Source: Cytospora piceicola (lineage: Eukaryota; Ascomycota; Sordariomycetes; Diaporthales; Cytosporaceae). From it: a stretch of 64,000 nucleotides of DNA. Shown in pieces: positions 46,065 to 58,280 of the stretch. The translations under genes and the position numbers were made by a program. Positions within the stretch are counted from its first letter, which is position 1. Every line of letters begins with the position of its first letter. The notes beneath the pieces were generated by a model. That model saw nothing but the letters and a program-made list of their open reading frames with translations. It did not search any database and was not told the DNA's origin. The DNA is taken from assembly GCA_023375675.1 (NCBI GenBank), contig JALQBC010000016.1, forward strand, positions 62,001-126,000, written 5' to 3'.

Positions 46065-47811
46065 GACTGCGGGCAGGCAGCACTTCATGTACCTGACCAT
46101 CATTCCTGGAATGAACATGTATAATTAGGTGTTCGCGGCATCTTTGGCTTCCCACGAGCGAATGTTTCCAATGATGAATAGGTAGGGTTCATTGAGGTCA
46201 GAAAACGTCCTCGGACGGGCTCGCGTCGCCCCTTTTCTTTGGCCTTGGACTCTGGAAAAGTATTTCCCTAAAAGCATCTTCATTGCTCTATCTTGAGGCT
46301 TTTCTCATTAGATCAAGACTATATTCGGTCTTTGAATTACCAAAGCGTATCAATATTATAACTGCTTCGACATTTGTCTCCGGTTCAAGAAAACATGCGG
46401 TTTCGATTCCACTGGTCAGGCACGCTCTGACCGAGGTAGCCTCGTGTGTTTGCAAGTGCAACACGAACAACTCTTCTTCCTCCCATGATCCTTCCGAGAT
46501 GCTAGTTGAGAATCATATCTATCTTATGCGACACAACCGCTGAAGATTATCACCTATCAGGGTCTCCCGATTGTGACGTACAACTACTTTAAGGTAAAGT
46601 AAAGTAGCTCTCTTTACTTTCCATTCCGTTTAGACAAGTCTAGATACTGTGACCTGAGTGTCGCCGGGGGTTTCCCGGGGGCCGCTACTGTGGCGATACG
46701 GTGGGTCTCAGATACATACGAGTTCTATCCTCGCAGTCTCAGCAATCGATCATACTATGACTACGTGACTGAGACTTGCATAGCAAGCGAACATTTGTGT
46801 TTCTAGAAGTTCATGCTGCACTTCCAGGGAACCACGAATCACAGGCAAAATCTTGTTCTCGGATACGGGCTTGACGAAATATATGCATACATGGAGGATG
46901 TTTCCTTTGGTTGAATATGTGATTCTTCGCCTATATTTTATGGTGAGGACAGCATCATTTTGCATCTCATAGCGACAAATCATTGCCCGGAAATCCTCAA
47001 ATCAGCCACATACTACTGCCACATACTTCTCCCTTCTGCAGACCATGGCCAGGCTTCGCATGTACGACTGACTCTGTGGCCGAGGTATCTGGTCTAGCAG
47101 GAGCGCACAAGAGAGACATGACTGGGGCGCCGCCTCTGTCTGAGACACTCACTGTGCACAGCTGCAGAGAACGGAGCGTTACGCTGACCACACCGCTGTT
47201 TTCCAGGGGAACGGCACGCCCATCCAGGTTGATTCGATACCGAGCCTCGAGCTCGTCGTACAGGATCAAGACTTCACGCCTCGCCAGATCGATCGAGAGT
47301 TCCGACGTATGGGGCGGGAAACAGGCATCCATGGAATGTGGGAGGTAGGGGGAAACCGGGCAGCGGATCAACCTAAGCTCTGTTGATGGTTATGTGTTGC
47401 CTTGTTTGTGTTTTTGTATTTCGCTCCATATTGTGGTATCTTAGAATCTATACTTAAGGACTCAAGGCCGGGGGTAATTATCTGGCTGCCTCTTAGTTTC
47501 ATTCAGTATTTCGATAGTAGGTGTTGATAACCAAGATATAGGAAAATCATCTGTAAGACTAGAAAATTATTGATGGAAATGTGAGGCTTCACCCAAGAGG
47601 TGGTATGACAATGGCGATTCCAATATATGCGCGACCGCTCAACACAGTCAAAGCGTCAACAGTGTCATAAGGTCATTCAAAATTGGAGGACTGACAGATT
47701 CACACTGAATTGAGGCTATATAAGTGATGTTTCGACCAAATATACATAAAGTATAGTTCTTGATGTTCGACACTTTGCCTCGCCGCCATCTCTCATGATA
47801 TATGTATGCTC
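46065..47811. other. 1.7-kb stretch, one possible small frame
   Basis: A minus-strand frame at 46997-47371 (124 codons) contains a stretch with coding character (LARREVLILYDELEARY, INLDGRAVPLE), but I cannot assign it and see no supporting exons. The remainder is AT-rich intergenic sequence. Confidence 0.35.
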
Positions 47812-48811
47812 TCAAAGAGTGGCCGTCGAAGCCCCATATGAGTGTATCTGTTTCTGGTATCAGCAAGTGTTTCTAGAAACCCTTACACGTTGAGATATGT
47901 AAAATATGATGGTGACTCACATCAATATCGTAACACCCACTCGGTGTCTCGTACAAATACGCCCCCGTGTTCACGAACAGAGCATTCTCGGCCGTTGTCG
48001 AGTTACCGGGGCACACATAAAACGCCGCAGTGTTCGGCCTCGACACATCCGGGTCCGTCCATGTCACGGTGTCTCCAGAGAACGCAAAGGATCCATAGGT
48101 ATTCTCCGTGGCATTGAACCAAGTCGCAAGCGCCCTTTGCGTCTTGTCCGTCGGATCCTCAACATTCATATAGAGCGCATCCGTGGTCCCAGAACCGGTG
48201 TTGTAGACAAGCTGGCCGTCAACGATGCTGAACTGCCCTGCCGTCTCATAGCTGTCCATGAGCGCGGCGCCGGGAGCAGCCGTGGGGAGGGCCTGCAGGT
48301 AGCTGTGGAAGTACGGAGTCTCGACACCGCGAATCCAGTACCAGCCTGAGAGGAGAGTTGTGGGTACTCCCGAGCCAGTGCCGGTTGCGACCGTGGTGGA
48401 GGTGGTCAGGGTGGTCGTGTGCTGCGTGGTGCTCACTGTTGTTATTGTGATGGGACCACTTGACGTCGAAATTGACGTTGAAGTCCTGGTAGACCCGGAT
48501 GTGGTGCTTGTCGTGGCCGCAGAAGTCTTTCCGCCGGGGTAACACTGGGCATAGTACTGGCTGCCAGTCTGCGTCAGCCTTCATAGACCCATTCAACCAT
48601 CCACTTGGAGGCCCTCACTTATAGGTAGTACACGTGTATCCGGCCCCGCAAGCAGTTGCGCCCGTGTAGCCGCTTCCTCCACCTCGAAGAAGTCAGTCAA
48701 GGGAGCCTCAGAAAGCGAGACAGACGTCTTACATTGTCCGTATGCGCCAGCAGTGGTCTGAGCAGTAGCTCCGAGGAACAGAGAGATTAGGGCAAGGAGT
48801 ACGCGGCCCAT
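47812..48811 (-). CDS. secreted CBM1 protein with uncharacterised C-terminal domain
   Basis: Four exons join in phase: 48811-48733, 48682-48619, 48560-47921 and 47847-47812, giving 272 residues. After an 18-residue signal peptide (MGRVLLALISLFLGATAQ) comes a perfect fungal cellulose-binding module, family CBM1: Cys27, 38, 44 and 54 with the canonical C-x10-C-x5-C-x9-C spacing and aromatic Tyr24, Tyr50 and Tyr51 for the flat binding face. The module is split over three exons, so it is invisible in any single frame. A Thr/Ser linker (about 58-115) leads to a domain of about 155 residues starting GWYWIRGVETPYFHSYLQ and ending YDIDIHSYGAS, rich in aromatics and Thr. I know similar domains only as companions of CBM1 in fungal secretomes; no catalytic residues are recognisable. 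The likely role is binding to, or modification of, plant cell-wall cellulose. Confidence 0.85.
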
Positions 48812-50963
48812 TTTGGATGTGAAGCTGATTTTGCTGCTAAGTAAGAAGGTGTCGCCGCCGAGGATCAAGAGCTCCTAGACAACTGCGAGACCCTTAATGC
48901 CTTTATAGGTATGGCCTTCTGCCTCCGGAACCCGTGAGTTCATTTACGGAAACATGAGCCGTGAAAGCGTCTTTCTAGGGCCCTTGGCTGGCTTTTGGTC
49001 GCATCATCTAGATTAGGCAGGCTTCAATGCCCCTGGCCTTCGGGGGTTCATGTTCCGCCAGGCTCGAAGGGGCCTTTAATCCTCTTTCGTGCCACATTGC
49101 AGCTTCCGAAGGGCGGGGAGAGCACTTGAGTAAAAGGTGTACCAAACTAAACATGGCCTCAGTCGAACGAGATTCAATGAAGAAATGGGAAAAGACATCC
49201 GCTTGGGGGGGGGTGGACGCAGTGCCCACGATGGTTGTCCGTTGGCCTAGCGAGGAGGAAATTAGCGTAAAATTTCGAAATTGATATATTAATAAAATAT
49301 ACATCTTAGTAAGCTACTGCGCAACAGAGACTAGAATAAGGTTTATACAAGACCACTATCCACCGGTTGCAAAATGGAGAGAAGTGTGGGGATATTCTCG
49401 CGATGGCAGACGTCCCAATTTAAAAAAGTGACAGCAGGACCGGGGTTAGGGTTAAGCCATGTGCTCGATGGAGTGTCAGTAGGAAGTACTCCACTCCTAA
49501 CGACAATGCATGCATCATGCGCTCGAGGTCAAAAGAGTGGATTTCTGGAGATACCTGAGTCCTCAAACTTAAGTAAAGCAAGGATAGTAAGACTGTCGCG
49601 TCTGCAACATACGACACTGTTATGTTGACCTTTCATCATTACCTTCAACAAACATTACTCGGTGCGTAGACCCAATGCTTGATATGTATGCAGCTTGAGG
49701 CAGCACTGACCTCAGGAGCAGAGATCATGACATCAGTGAGTGGCTCCATGGCAAAATGAGGCCAAGGTGATCTTGGCATCCGGTACGTGTAGGTTAGGCC
49801 AAGGATGAGAAGCTGCTGGACTAAGCGGTAGTTTGCAACGGCCTTTATCCCACAGCCCAAACCAACGGCCGTCAATTGATTAACGCCTCGGCTTCTACCA
49901 GTTGCGAACGAGAACCGAGAGTGGCACCCGTCACCAGTCGCGAGTCTCGGTACGCGGGGAGAATAAATATGAGATGTCCCGAGACCTGGGCCCCAATTGA
50001 CCAATGAGCGCGGGTGGTTTCTGGTGGCCTAAGCAGCGCCTCGGGCCACGATCGTGGTAGTTCGGCCCTAGCCGGACGTGCCGGTGAAGGCTCATGGCGA
50101 AAAGTTTAACGTCAAGGCTAGTACGGGCAGATTTTCACCAAGTTCAAATTTCCCTGCGCCGTCACTGGCTTGCTGACACGGCCAGTCGAGCTGTATATGG
50201 CCAAGGCTGGTCTCATCCAAGCCAGCTTTTTTCTCCAACGGTCCGGTTCTCGCACAGCTCGACGGCCAAGTGGTGGGAGGCTAGATGATCCCGACTGGTG
50301 ATTTTCCCAGATACGCGGGTTCTTACCTCATGGCCACGAGGGATCCGAGAATTTGTGGGTATAAAGATGGGGAGACATGCAGTTCCCAGAAGCCCAGGGA
50401 GATGAAGGCGTAACGGATTTCCAATCTCTCAAAGGAGTTTGCCTCCATCAGCATACAACCTCAGTCACTCTTTGAACAAACCATTGCTCTTGTACATCAA
50501 GCCTTTCTACAGCCTTCCTCATAGCCTACCTAGACCATGAAGTGTTTTGATTTAGAGTTGACAACCCGATATCACAATCTTTCAAAACCTGTTTAAGCTT
50601 GCCGCCACAATCACAAACCAGGAGGCACAACGCATTTGCCTTCCTTTCACAGCTTTTCATTCCTCTAAACTTCAGACGAAGGCATGAAAAGTTTGACAGC
50701 ATAAATCTATCGCCACTCACTCACAGGCTACCAACATAGTCCAAAGCCCAAAACAGAGACAACGTCGACGTCACTTCCATCCTTGGATATCTTGACTACG
50801 ACTTCCAAAGTCGACAAGTCGGCAGCAATTTATCAACAAAACATAATAAATCACAACATCTCAGGGAGTTGCGCACCATAATTTGAGACCATAAGGACAA
50901 TCGATAACCTTCGACCTGAGAATACTACACACCACGATAACAGCTATTGATATCACCATCGCC
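48812..50963. other. 2.15-kb stretch between divergent genes
   Basis: The promoter of the CBM1 gene and the long CA-rich leader of the gene at 50964 lie here. Also seen are an AT-rich patch at about 49280-49310 and a single GTTAGGGTTA word at about 49443. No coding frame has a motif. Confidence 0.4.
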
Positions 50964-52118
50964 ATGACCCCACCTACAAAACTGAGTCTCAAAATCCCCT
51001 TGCCCCTCCCCGAGTTCTTGCATCACAAGAGAGCACGTCCAACCCGCCTCGCGTCCACCCCAGAGGAAGTCGAGCATGTCGAACTCGAGAGAGAAGAGTG
51101 CCGCGCCTCCCTCGAGGAACCCACAACCCAGGAGGCCAAGGAATGGATCGAGAGCATGATTCGGACCTCAGGCCGATGGGACAACCACCTGTCCATCATT
51201 CGCATCGACTGTCCTTACACCACAGCTGAGCTTCTCGAGCTGGGGAGACTGCCGCAGCCAGAGGGCGTCAAGGTGTGCAGACAGATGGTGCGGGCGCCGG
51301 TCATCTACGACGAGATAGGATGTTTCGTGTGGGAGAAGCTGGCGGAGATGGAGCGCGGTCCGAACTTCAGGGTGGAGGATGAGGAGAGGGAGGCCGAGTA
51401 CGCCCGCGAGATGAGGATGAAGATGACCTTGGCGAACCTGGACGAGCGCTTCCTCTTTGAGAACCCCAAGTACGCGTCTGACGAGAAGCTGGCCGAGTTT
51501 GCGCGCGAGGCGGGGCCCAAGACAGCCCTGGCAAACCTGGAGGACCGTTTCCTCTTCGACACGCCGAAATATGCATCTGGAGACAAGGACAAGGCACGAC
51601 AGGACAGCGACCCTGTCTCTCCCACAGAAGTCCAGCAGCAACCGCACGACGACCGACGACGAAAACCCCCACCTGCATGTCGGCCACCTCACAGCCCCAA
51701 GGCATGTCACTTCTGCGGCCACGACAGCATCTGTGAGAGCACGGAGGCGCTCGAGGAAATCAGATCCGAGTCCCTGAACGCGACACGTGGCCGACTCGTC
51801 AGCCAGAAACCACGAAGCGCCCAGGACCAGGGCCAGAACCCCGTCTCCAGGGTCCCCCATGGCCAGACCTGGCCGGCCGGCTCCCACGACCACAGCAGGA
51901 GGAGCAGCTTCGCCAACACCCTTCTCTGGCACCGCGACTATGCCTCCTCGCTGGGCTGCTCCAGGACGAGTCCCCCCCGAAGCCACAGCCTGACAAAGGC
52001 GGCCCATGTGGTTGGGAACCTGGGCAAGAACGTCGGTTCTACTCTGGGTCATAGCCTAGCTTATGGATATGGGCACGCGGGCAGGCGTGACCGGGCTGGT
52101 TCGGCTGGGACGGTCTGA
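50964..52118 (+). CDS. hypothetical protein with an internal tandem duplication
   Basis: This single-exon frame of 384 codons starts in CGCCATGAC context. Residues 1-130 are charged and helical (PEEVEHVELEREECRASL, EAKEWIESMIR, AELLELGRLPQPEGV). Residues about 145-215 hold two successive copies of a 33-35 residue unit, each with the pattern A-x-EAG/MRM-K-TLANL-[DE]-RFLF-[ED]-x-PKYAS. The C-terminal 170 residues are Ser/Pro/Gln/His-rich with CHFCGHDSICES (a possible small metal site) and a basic end with HAGRRDRAG. I do not recognise the family. The protein has no signal peptide. Both strands read open because of GC-rich codons; the plus strand is preferred for its ATG context, the repeat and composition. 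Confidence 0.72.
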   Translation: MTPPTKLSLKIPLPLPEFLHHKRARPTRLASTPEEVEHVELEREECRASLEEPTTQEAKEWIESMIRTSGRWDNHLSIIRIDCPYTTAELLELGRLPQPEGVKVCRQMVRAPVIYDEIGCFVWEKLAEMERGPNFRVEDEEREAEYAREMRMKMTLANLDERFLFENPKYASDEKLAEFAREAGPKTALANLEDRFLFDTPKYASGDKDKARQDSDPVSPTEVQQQPHDDRRRKPPPACRPPHSPKACHFCGHDSICESTEALEEIRSESLNATRGRLVSQKPRSAQDQGQNPVSRVPHGQTWPAGSHDHSRRSSFANTLLWHRDYASSLGCSRTSPPRSHSLTKAAHVVGNLGKNVGSTLGHSLAYGYGHAGRRDRAGSAGTV

Positions 52119-52637
52119 TTTTTTCGTTGATTTTTATTTTCATTTTCCTGGATGTGGCATGGCGTTGATGATTTGAGATGATACCCAGGGTTTGCATTTG
52201 GAATGCGTGGTTGAGGTTATCTGTTGGGGATACTACGGGCTGAATAAACTTTGGAGGCGGGCATAGATATCGCCTCTACATAATTGCATACTTCTAGGTA
52301 TCTGTTCTTAATTCTGATCCTTATACAGCAAAACCAGCTACTTCGTGACTTCCAGTACCCTTCACCGGAATGCTCTTCATATCATACACCTCGCAGTGAT
52401 TTGTAAACGGACCCTCCTTGTCCATGCCAAAGGCGCAGAAGGGCGGAGGGCCCTATTGGGATGGTGGGTCCTGGACGGATGCTTTTTTTGGCCTTCAGTG
52501 AACTCACAATCGCATCACACCTTTCCCCTTCGCACCAACCGTTGCGCTGGTTCAAATCTCTCATTTGATGGATACCAATAATGAATCAGGACAGGACAGA
52601 TATTATTCCGGCATGTCCCCTCGCCAGTTCTGCTAAT
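52119..52637. other. intergenic between convergent genes
   Basis: This short region holds 3' flanks. A plus-strand frame continuing from here into MAK5 is an antisense shadow. Confidence 0.5.
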
Positions 52638-55020
52638 CTAATCGTCCAGACCCAGACCATCTACCTTGCCCAGGAATTCGCCCTTCACACCACTCAACAA
52701 CTCATCCATATCGACATTGCCGGTGGCAAGGTACCTCTCACTAATACCAGAATTGACCCTCTTGGAGAGCAGCTGCCTGAGCTGAGCCCTCAGTGCACCC
52801 ACCTCCGCCTTGGACACACCCCTCGCCTCATCTTGCTTCTCTCTGCGTCCGCTTCCCCTGCCTCCCCACTTGCCGACCTGCTCCATATCCTCGGAGTCGA
52901 ACTCCACGCCGAGCTCCTCTGCGGCGTTCTTCATCCAGTCATCCTCCTTGCTACCCTTCTCCTTAGCCAGCGCTGTGTCCGCAATCTTCTTGGCGAGCGT
53001 GACACGCTCCTTGAGTCGGTTCACGAGTCGCCGGTCGATGTCGATGGTGCGGATGAAGAAGTCGGCCTTTTTGCTGAAAGCAGAGTTCGGTTTCGCAAAC
53101 GCGTGGACCTTGGCAATGAGACGTCTCGTGGAGACGACTTCCTCGGGGGCGCAGAGCAGAACACTGAGACCAGACTTGTTGGCACGGGCGGTACGGCCAG
53201 ATCGATGGACGTAGGCATCGGCCGCTCGGGGCACGTGGTAATGGATGACCACGTCGATGCCGGGGATATCGAGACCACGGGCGGCAACGTCTGTCGCGAC
53301 GAGGACCGCGTGCTCGCCTGGTTTGGCGGCGGTGAAGCGCTCGACGGAGCGCAGACGGGCCTTTTGGGGCATTTGGGAGTGGAGAGCGTGGACAGGCAGA
53401 TTGAGGTTCTGAAGCATCGGTAGGAGACGGCGTACAGCGCCGATGGAGTTAGTGAAGACCAGAGTGCGTTGTGTGTGTTGTAGAAGGATCAAGGCGTAGA
53501 GGTAGAGATCCTGGTACAGTATTAGCAATATGATTTCCATAACAATTCAGGGCCTTGACGTACCTTTTCCATCGCACCACATTCCACTAGGCCCTCCTTG
53601 AGCCCCGTGGCCATTTGTGACACAGGGCTGACATCAATGAACTTGGGCTTCTCCTCTCTGAAGTTTAGCTTCTTGAGAAGATACTCCATAGACTGCGCCG
53701 AGTCCATCAGATCGGTTTTGCCCTTTCCAGCCAGTTTCTGCTGGAGACCCTGGTTGAATGTCGCCGAGAAGACGAGAGTTTGTCTCGGAAACAGATCCGG
53801 CTGATCATCATCCTCATCCATCTCGACCCTGTCAATGGCCTTGAGGATATCCTCTACCTCTTTGAAATGACCACCTTCAAGAAGACGATCAGCCTCATCA
53901 ACGACTAAGAAGCTGACCTTCTTGAACGAGTCCAGCAGGGCGGTAGAAGCGCTCAGTACTTCCCACAAACGACCAGGCGTTCCAATGACAATATCTGCCT
54001 TTTCCAACTGTCGCTGCTGCTTGTGCAATGACAAACCACCAGTTACAGAACAGATATAAGGTGCGGTAGTAAGTCCTTGACACAAGGCTTTGACGTGGTT
54101 TGTAATCTGATGAGCCAACTCTCTGGTCGGGGACATAATCAAGCCCAGGGGCAATTTCCCTTCCTTGGTGCCGCCCTCCGCTTGTCTCGCCAACCACGCC
54201 TCCACAATGGGTATCGCAAAGGCCAGAGTCTTTCCGGATCCAGTAGAGGCTTTCCCTATCACGTCGTGGCCTGCCAGGACGTTCGGTATAGATTCGGCCT
54301 GGATATCGGTGGGCTTCGTAAACTTGAGTTTTGCTAGAGTCGATACCATCTCGGGTGACAGATCCAGCGCTACCCACTCGGACATGTCGAGTTCCTCGTC
54401 TTCTTCGTCTTCTTCTACAGCCGCTCCGGCACTTGCGAATACATTCGATTCCAAGGCAGTATCCTCCTTCGAGCCAGCTTTGCCATTTTGCTTTTGTTTC
54501 TGGTCCGTCTTGGACTTCGCCTTCTTCTCCTTGAGCGTCTCTTTTTTGCCAGCGGCCTTGGCTTGTGGTTTAGCAGCGGGCTCGGCAGGAGCGTTGTCGT
54601 CTTCCTGTTCGTCCTCGTTGGGGCTCACGGGCTCGTCATCGAAGCCTTCGAAGTCGTCGGCGTCGGCGGGGGTGTCGTTCTTGGTAGGGGCGTCTGCTGC
54701 AGAAACCTGTTCACATGTCAGTCAGCGGTTCGTGTACGGCGCAAGACGGATAGGTGACCACTCACAAATTTGACTGTATTTCCATTGCGCACCACCTCAA
54801 TGCCCTTGACTTCTTCCAATCCGAAGAAGCCTTCGGCATCATTGAACATCTCGGGTAGGTCGACAGACTCCCATGCTAGCGAAGCAGCATCGACTACTTG
54901 TTTTGGTTTCGCAACAGCCTTCTTTTGGGGTGCCGACGGCTTCCTCCTCTTGTTACTGGGCTTCGTGGGTTCGCTTGGGGCAGCCGCTGCCAGCTTTCTC
55001 TTCTTCTTGTAGTCGACCAT
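52638..55020 (-). CDS. MAK5: ATP-dependent RNA helicase Mak5 (DEAD box)
   Basis: Mak5 is a nucleolar helicase needed for 60S ribosomal subunit assembly. Exons 55020-54766, 54706-53564 and 53510-52638 join in phase to give 756 residues; the introns are 59 and 53 nt. The N-terminal 190 residues are Lys-rich then acidic, typical of nucleolar proteins. All helicase motifs are present in order: Q motif FTKPTDIQAESIP, I ASTGSGKT (about 238-245), Ia PTRELAHQ, Ib TPGRL, II DEAD (about 355-358), III SAT, IV LVFTNS, V ATDVAARGLD and VI HRSGRTARA. The acidic insert between the DEAD and SAT motifs (VEMDEDDDQPDLFPRQ) is typical of Mak5. The gene is divergent from TRM7. Confidence 0.95.
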
Positions 55021-55381
55021 ATTTGTCAGAACTTTTATCGAACGATGGTGTTTAGTTTGGTTGTGGGTGGGCGTTAGTTGCTGAGGTTATCCGGTTGTTT
55101 TGTTGGTTGATATTCCGTCCGGAAAAGAAGACGATCAACTCGACGTTCAACTTTGGGCGGGAAAAATTGCACTTGCAGAATAATTAAAGTGGACCAAAAA
55201 GCACGAGCCACTACCTTAATTCAGCCCTACGAGACCCTGTAACCGAGCGAAATTTTAGCGACTGAATGCGCTGAGGCTCACACTTACTTACTCATTGCCG
55301 TTCATCAATCCCTTCATTCCCCCTGAATTAATCAAAGGTCACTCACAATACCTTGCAATTCCCCACTGAGGTTTCTTGAAA
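55021..55381. promoter_or_regulatory. bidirectional promoter of MAK5 and TRM7
   Basis: The two start codons lie 361 bp apart on opposite strands. An A/T-core element GCGAAATTTT at about 55247-55256 resembles the rRNA-processing element seen upstream of ribosome-biogenesis genes in yeasts, but this match is tentative. Confidence 0.5.
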
Positions 55382-56636
55382 ATGGGAAAGTCTTCGAAGG
55401 ACAAGCGAGACGCTTACTACAGGCTTGCCAAGGAGCAAGGTTGGCGAGCCAGGAGTGCGTTTAAGCTGCTCCAGCTTGATGAGGGTACGTTCTTTCATAT
55501 ATCCTCATTACATATGAGATGAACCCAGGGTAGCTGACGGCTCTCCAGAATTCAACCTCTTCGAAGATGTGACCCGGGTGGTGGATCTTTGCGCAGCGCC
55601 AGGAAGTTGGTCACAGGTGCTTTCCCGTGTCCTCATCAAGGGCGAGAAATTCGGCCGCGCAGCATGGCAGGATGAGGAGACCAAGTTCCGGCAGCAAATG
55701 TTGCGAGTCTTTTCCCCAGGATCTACTGCAGACGTCAAAACTCAGGGAGTCGAGGCATCCGTTGATGAGCTAAGGCCACGCAAGGATGTCAAGATCGTCT
55801 CCATAGACCTGCAGCCGATAAGCCCCCTACCAGGCATCGTTACTCTCCGCGCAGATATTACCCATCCAGCCACCGTCCCTCTGCTCCTGAAAGCTCTTGA
55901 TCCCGATTACGACTCGAGCAGCATGGGTCAGCAGGCTTCCCAGCCGGTTGACCTCGTTATCAGCGACGGTGCACCGGATGTCACTGGACTTCACGATCTG
56001 GACATTTACGTGCAGTCACAACTGCTCTTTGCCGCACTCAATCTGGCGCTTTGTGTGCTGAAGCCCGGTGGAAAATTCGTGGCCAAGATCTTCAGGGGCC
56101 GGAACGTCGATGTTCTCTTCGCGCAGCTGAAGTTGTTCTTCGACCGTGTCATAGTGGCCAAGCCTCGGTCGTCACGAGCAAGCAGTATTGAGGCCTTCAT
56201 CGTGTGTCTCAATTTCCGCCCACCACCAGGTTTCATCGCAAGTCTGGACGAGCCTTTAGGCGTAGGCCACAAGTTACCCGAGATGATCAAGGCGAGGATT
56301 GAGAATCTACCTATCATCGCGAATACGACGATGCAGAACCCAGTCACGGGCGCTTGGGACATGACTCCGGCGACTGGGCAACAGATCCGACCCGATGGTG
56401 TCGTTGAGATTGAGTTTGAAGACGAGACCGAGCCTGATGAGGAGGATGTCCGATGGATTGCGCCGTTCATTGCCTGCGGCGATCTTTCTGCCTTCGACTC
56501 GGACGCGTCATACTTATTACCAGAAGACCATGTCACATTGGATCCTGTCCAACCTCCTACAGCACCACCTTACAAGAGAGCAATTGAGATGAGGAGAGCG
56601 GCCGGAGGAGCTTACGGCAAGACACTGAAAAGCTGA
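55382..56636 (+). CDS. TRM7: tRNA 2'-O-ribose methyltransferase Trm7 (FtsJ family)
   Basis: Trm7 methylates the ribose at positions 32 and 34 of tRNA anticodon loops using S-adenosylmethionine. Exons 55382-55484 and 55549-56636 join in phase (64-nt intron, GTACGT donor, TCCAG acceptor) to give 396 residues. The start [20 protein letters not shown] is diagnostic. Lys28 (RSAFKL), the Asp in VISDGAPD, the Lys in GGKFVAKIF and the Glu in SIEAFIVC form the K-D-K-E tetrad of RrmJ-type methyltransferases, and [11 protein letters not shown] is the SAM-binding motif. An insertion of about 50 residues after the SAM motif ([14 protein letters not shown] to ELRPRK) and a C-terminal extension ([20 protein letters not shown]) make it longer than the yeast enzyme of about 310 residues, as in other filamentous fungi. 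It shares a promoter region with MAK5. Confidence 0.95.
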
Positions 56637-58280
56637 TTTCAGTCCCACTACCCCCTTATTGTTCTGCTCACTCTTGAGGTACGCCCAGGAACAATCTAGG
56701 CATGCGCTCCTGTGTGCGAGAATGGAACTAGTGGTTGGACGCGGGTCCCTTCTTCTCCGAAAGTCTCAAGCAAAGATTGTTGTGGTTCTTGAAGAAACTT
56801 TGGGCACCAGACATATTGGCATACAGCTTGTGAGCTCAGGACTGCTGGGAAACACCCAAACTCCCCTCAGAGCAGGCGAAACCTCCATAAATCACGTTAA
56901 GACATCTCATGAGAATTGTCCCCAGACCACTTTGTTAGTGCTCCTTGAGCACGTACATACCAGCAAGATAACCAAAAGCAAGACGGCCCTTGACCAACCT
57001 GGTAGACCCAGACACTGGCGCTTCAGGAGCTCTGCGTTGTCCTCTGTCAGCTATCACCATCTGGCAAGGGCCTGAGACTCGCGGATTCTTTGGGCCACTT
57101 TGTTCAAAGTCCCATGCTTGACAAGTTAAGGACCCAAAACCATGCAAGTGTCGATTATGGTCATGTGTTGGTTCTCAAGAAGAGCCATGGCCCACCAAGG
57201 CATGTCGGGCCCCAAGGCTACATTCAAGGGCTCCGAGCTAGAGGGGAATTGGGTCGGTTAAGCACACGTACGTCTTGACATTTTTGTCTTGATAAGGCCT
57301 GTTCTTCGGTTCATTCATAGCCGTTTATTCGGTACGCGATGGGCTTGCCCAAGTTTCACGGAACAAGGCAATGCCTTCAATAGATGATATAAATCAACAA
57401 CACCGCAACGGGTCCACAATGATACACGATTTCACCAGAGGCCGTTGGTATTCTGTTCTTCCAAAACACCAATTCGCATGCGGTGATGACTACAAAGCCT
57501 GCTGTTACATATCGACACGCCTAAGTCTGCCTCGTATCTGCCATCGAAATGTTCAAGCGCCTGAGCATGGGCAACAACGAGTGATTTTCGCCAGCCCCTT
57601 GGTGGGTTTGGCCTATACTTCGTACTTGAGAATCCGTGTCCTCGATCTCAACGCTAGGACTACGCCGACCAATTGTGTCGCTTGTAACTAACATTGAGAC
57701 CATCGATGTGTGTATGCTGCTCAAGCCAAATGTTGTTTAGGTTATAGATTAGTATCGAGAGCTAACCAGTCTCAACTCACCTTTGACTACACACCCCCTC
57801 CCCTCTATGGATAAGAACATCCGTGAATCCACTCCACATCTGCTTCCAACCATGCTCCTCGGATCATGACGCCTTGCGCTGGCACAACCGTTCCAGCTTT
57901 GAAAAACATAGCATAGAAGAGGGGTATTTAAGCCTACTTGTAGGTTTAGCACGCTTCTGCTGCCCTTTCAAGTTGCATGCATGCATGCAGGCCGTCCGCT
58001 GCGCCACAATTTCACTCTGCGGGAGCCAGTTCTCCCAATAGCGCATCTAGCCATTTGCCAAGGTGGAGGCGAGCATCACATTGTCATTGGTGGGTCTTTT
58101 ATCGAAAGGAATGATAATGCCTGAATTGGAAGCGTGGGTTCCAGCTTACAAGGACTCGACACCCCCATGGTCACCTCAAAGACCAAGCCACGTGCGTGGT
58201 GATTGGTTGGAGGCCCTCTTGCCTGTATATCGAGCCGCCCCAAGAAGTTTATGAACTCAGGGTTTGCGCTCCGTTCATCA
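56637..58280. other. 1.6-kb intergenic
   Basis: This region contains the TRM7 3' flank and sequence with no motif-bearing frame. The 138-codon plus-strand frame (56659-57075) has no recognisable features. Confidence 0.4.

Noticed and set aside
46997..47371. 124-codon minus-strand frame with partly protein-like composition
   Set aside because: It has no recognisable family, no clear exon structure and neighbouring AT-rich DNA; it was left as a note.
49440..49456. telomere-like GGGTTAGGGTTA word
   Set aside because: Only about one and a half TTAGGG units are present, too few to claim an interstitial telomere tract.
51168..52052. 294-codon minus-strand open frame
   Set aside because: It is antisense to the hypothetical gene at 50964-52118, with no supporting motif.
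52540..52580. GGTTCAAATC resembling a tRNA T-arm
   Set aside because: No acceptor or anticodon stem could be formed around it.
52581..53423. 280-codon plus-strand open frame
   Set aside because: It is antisense to MAK5 helicase motifs IV-VI.
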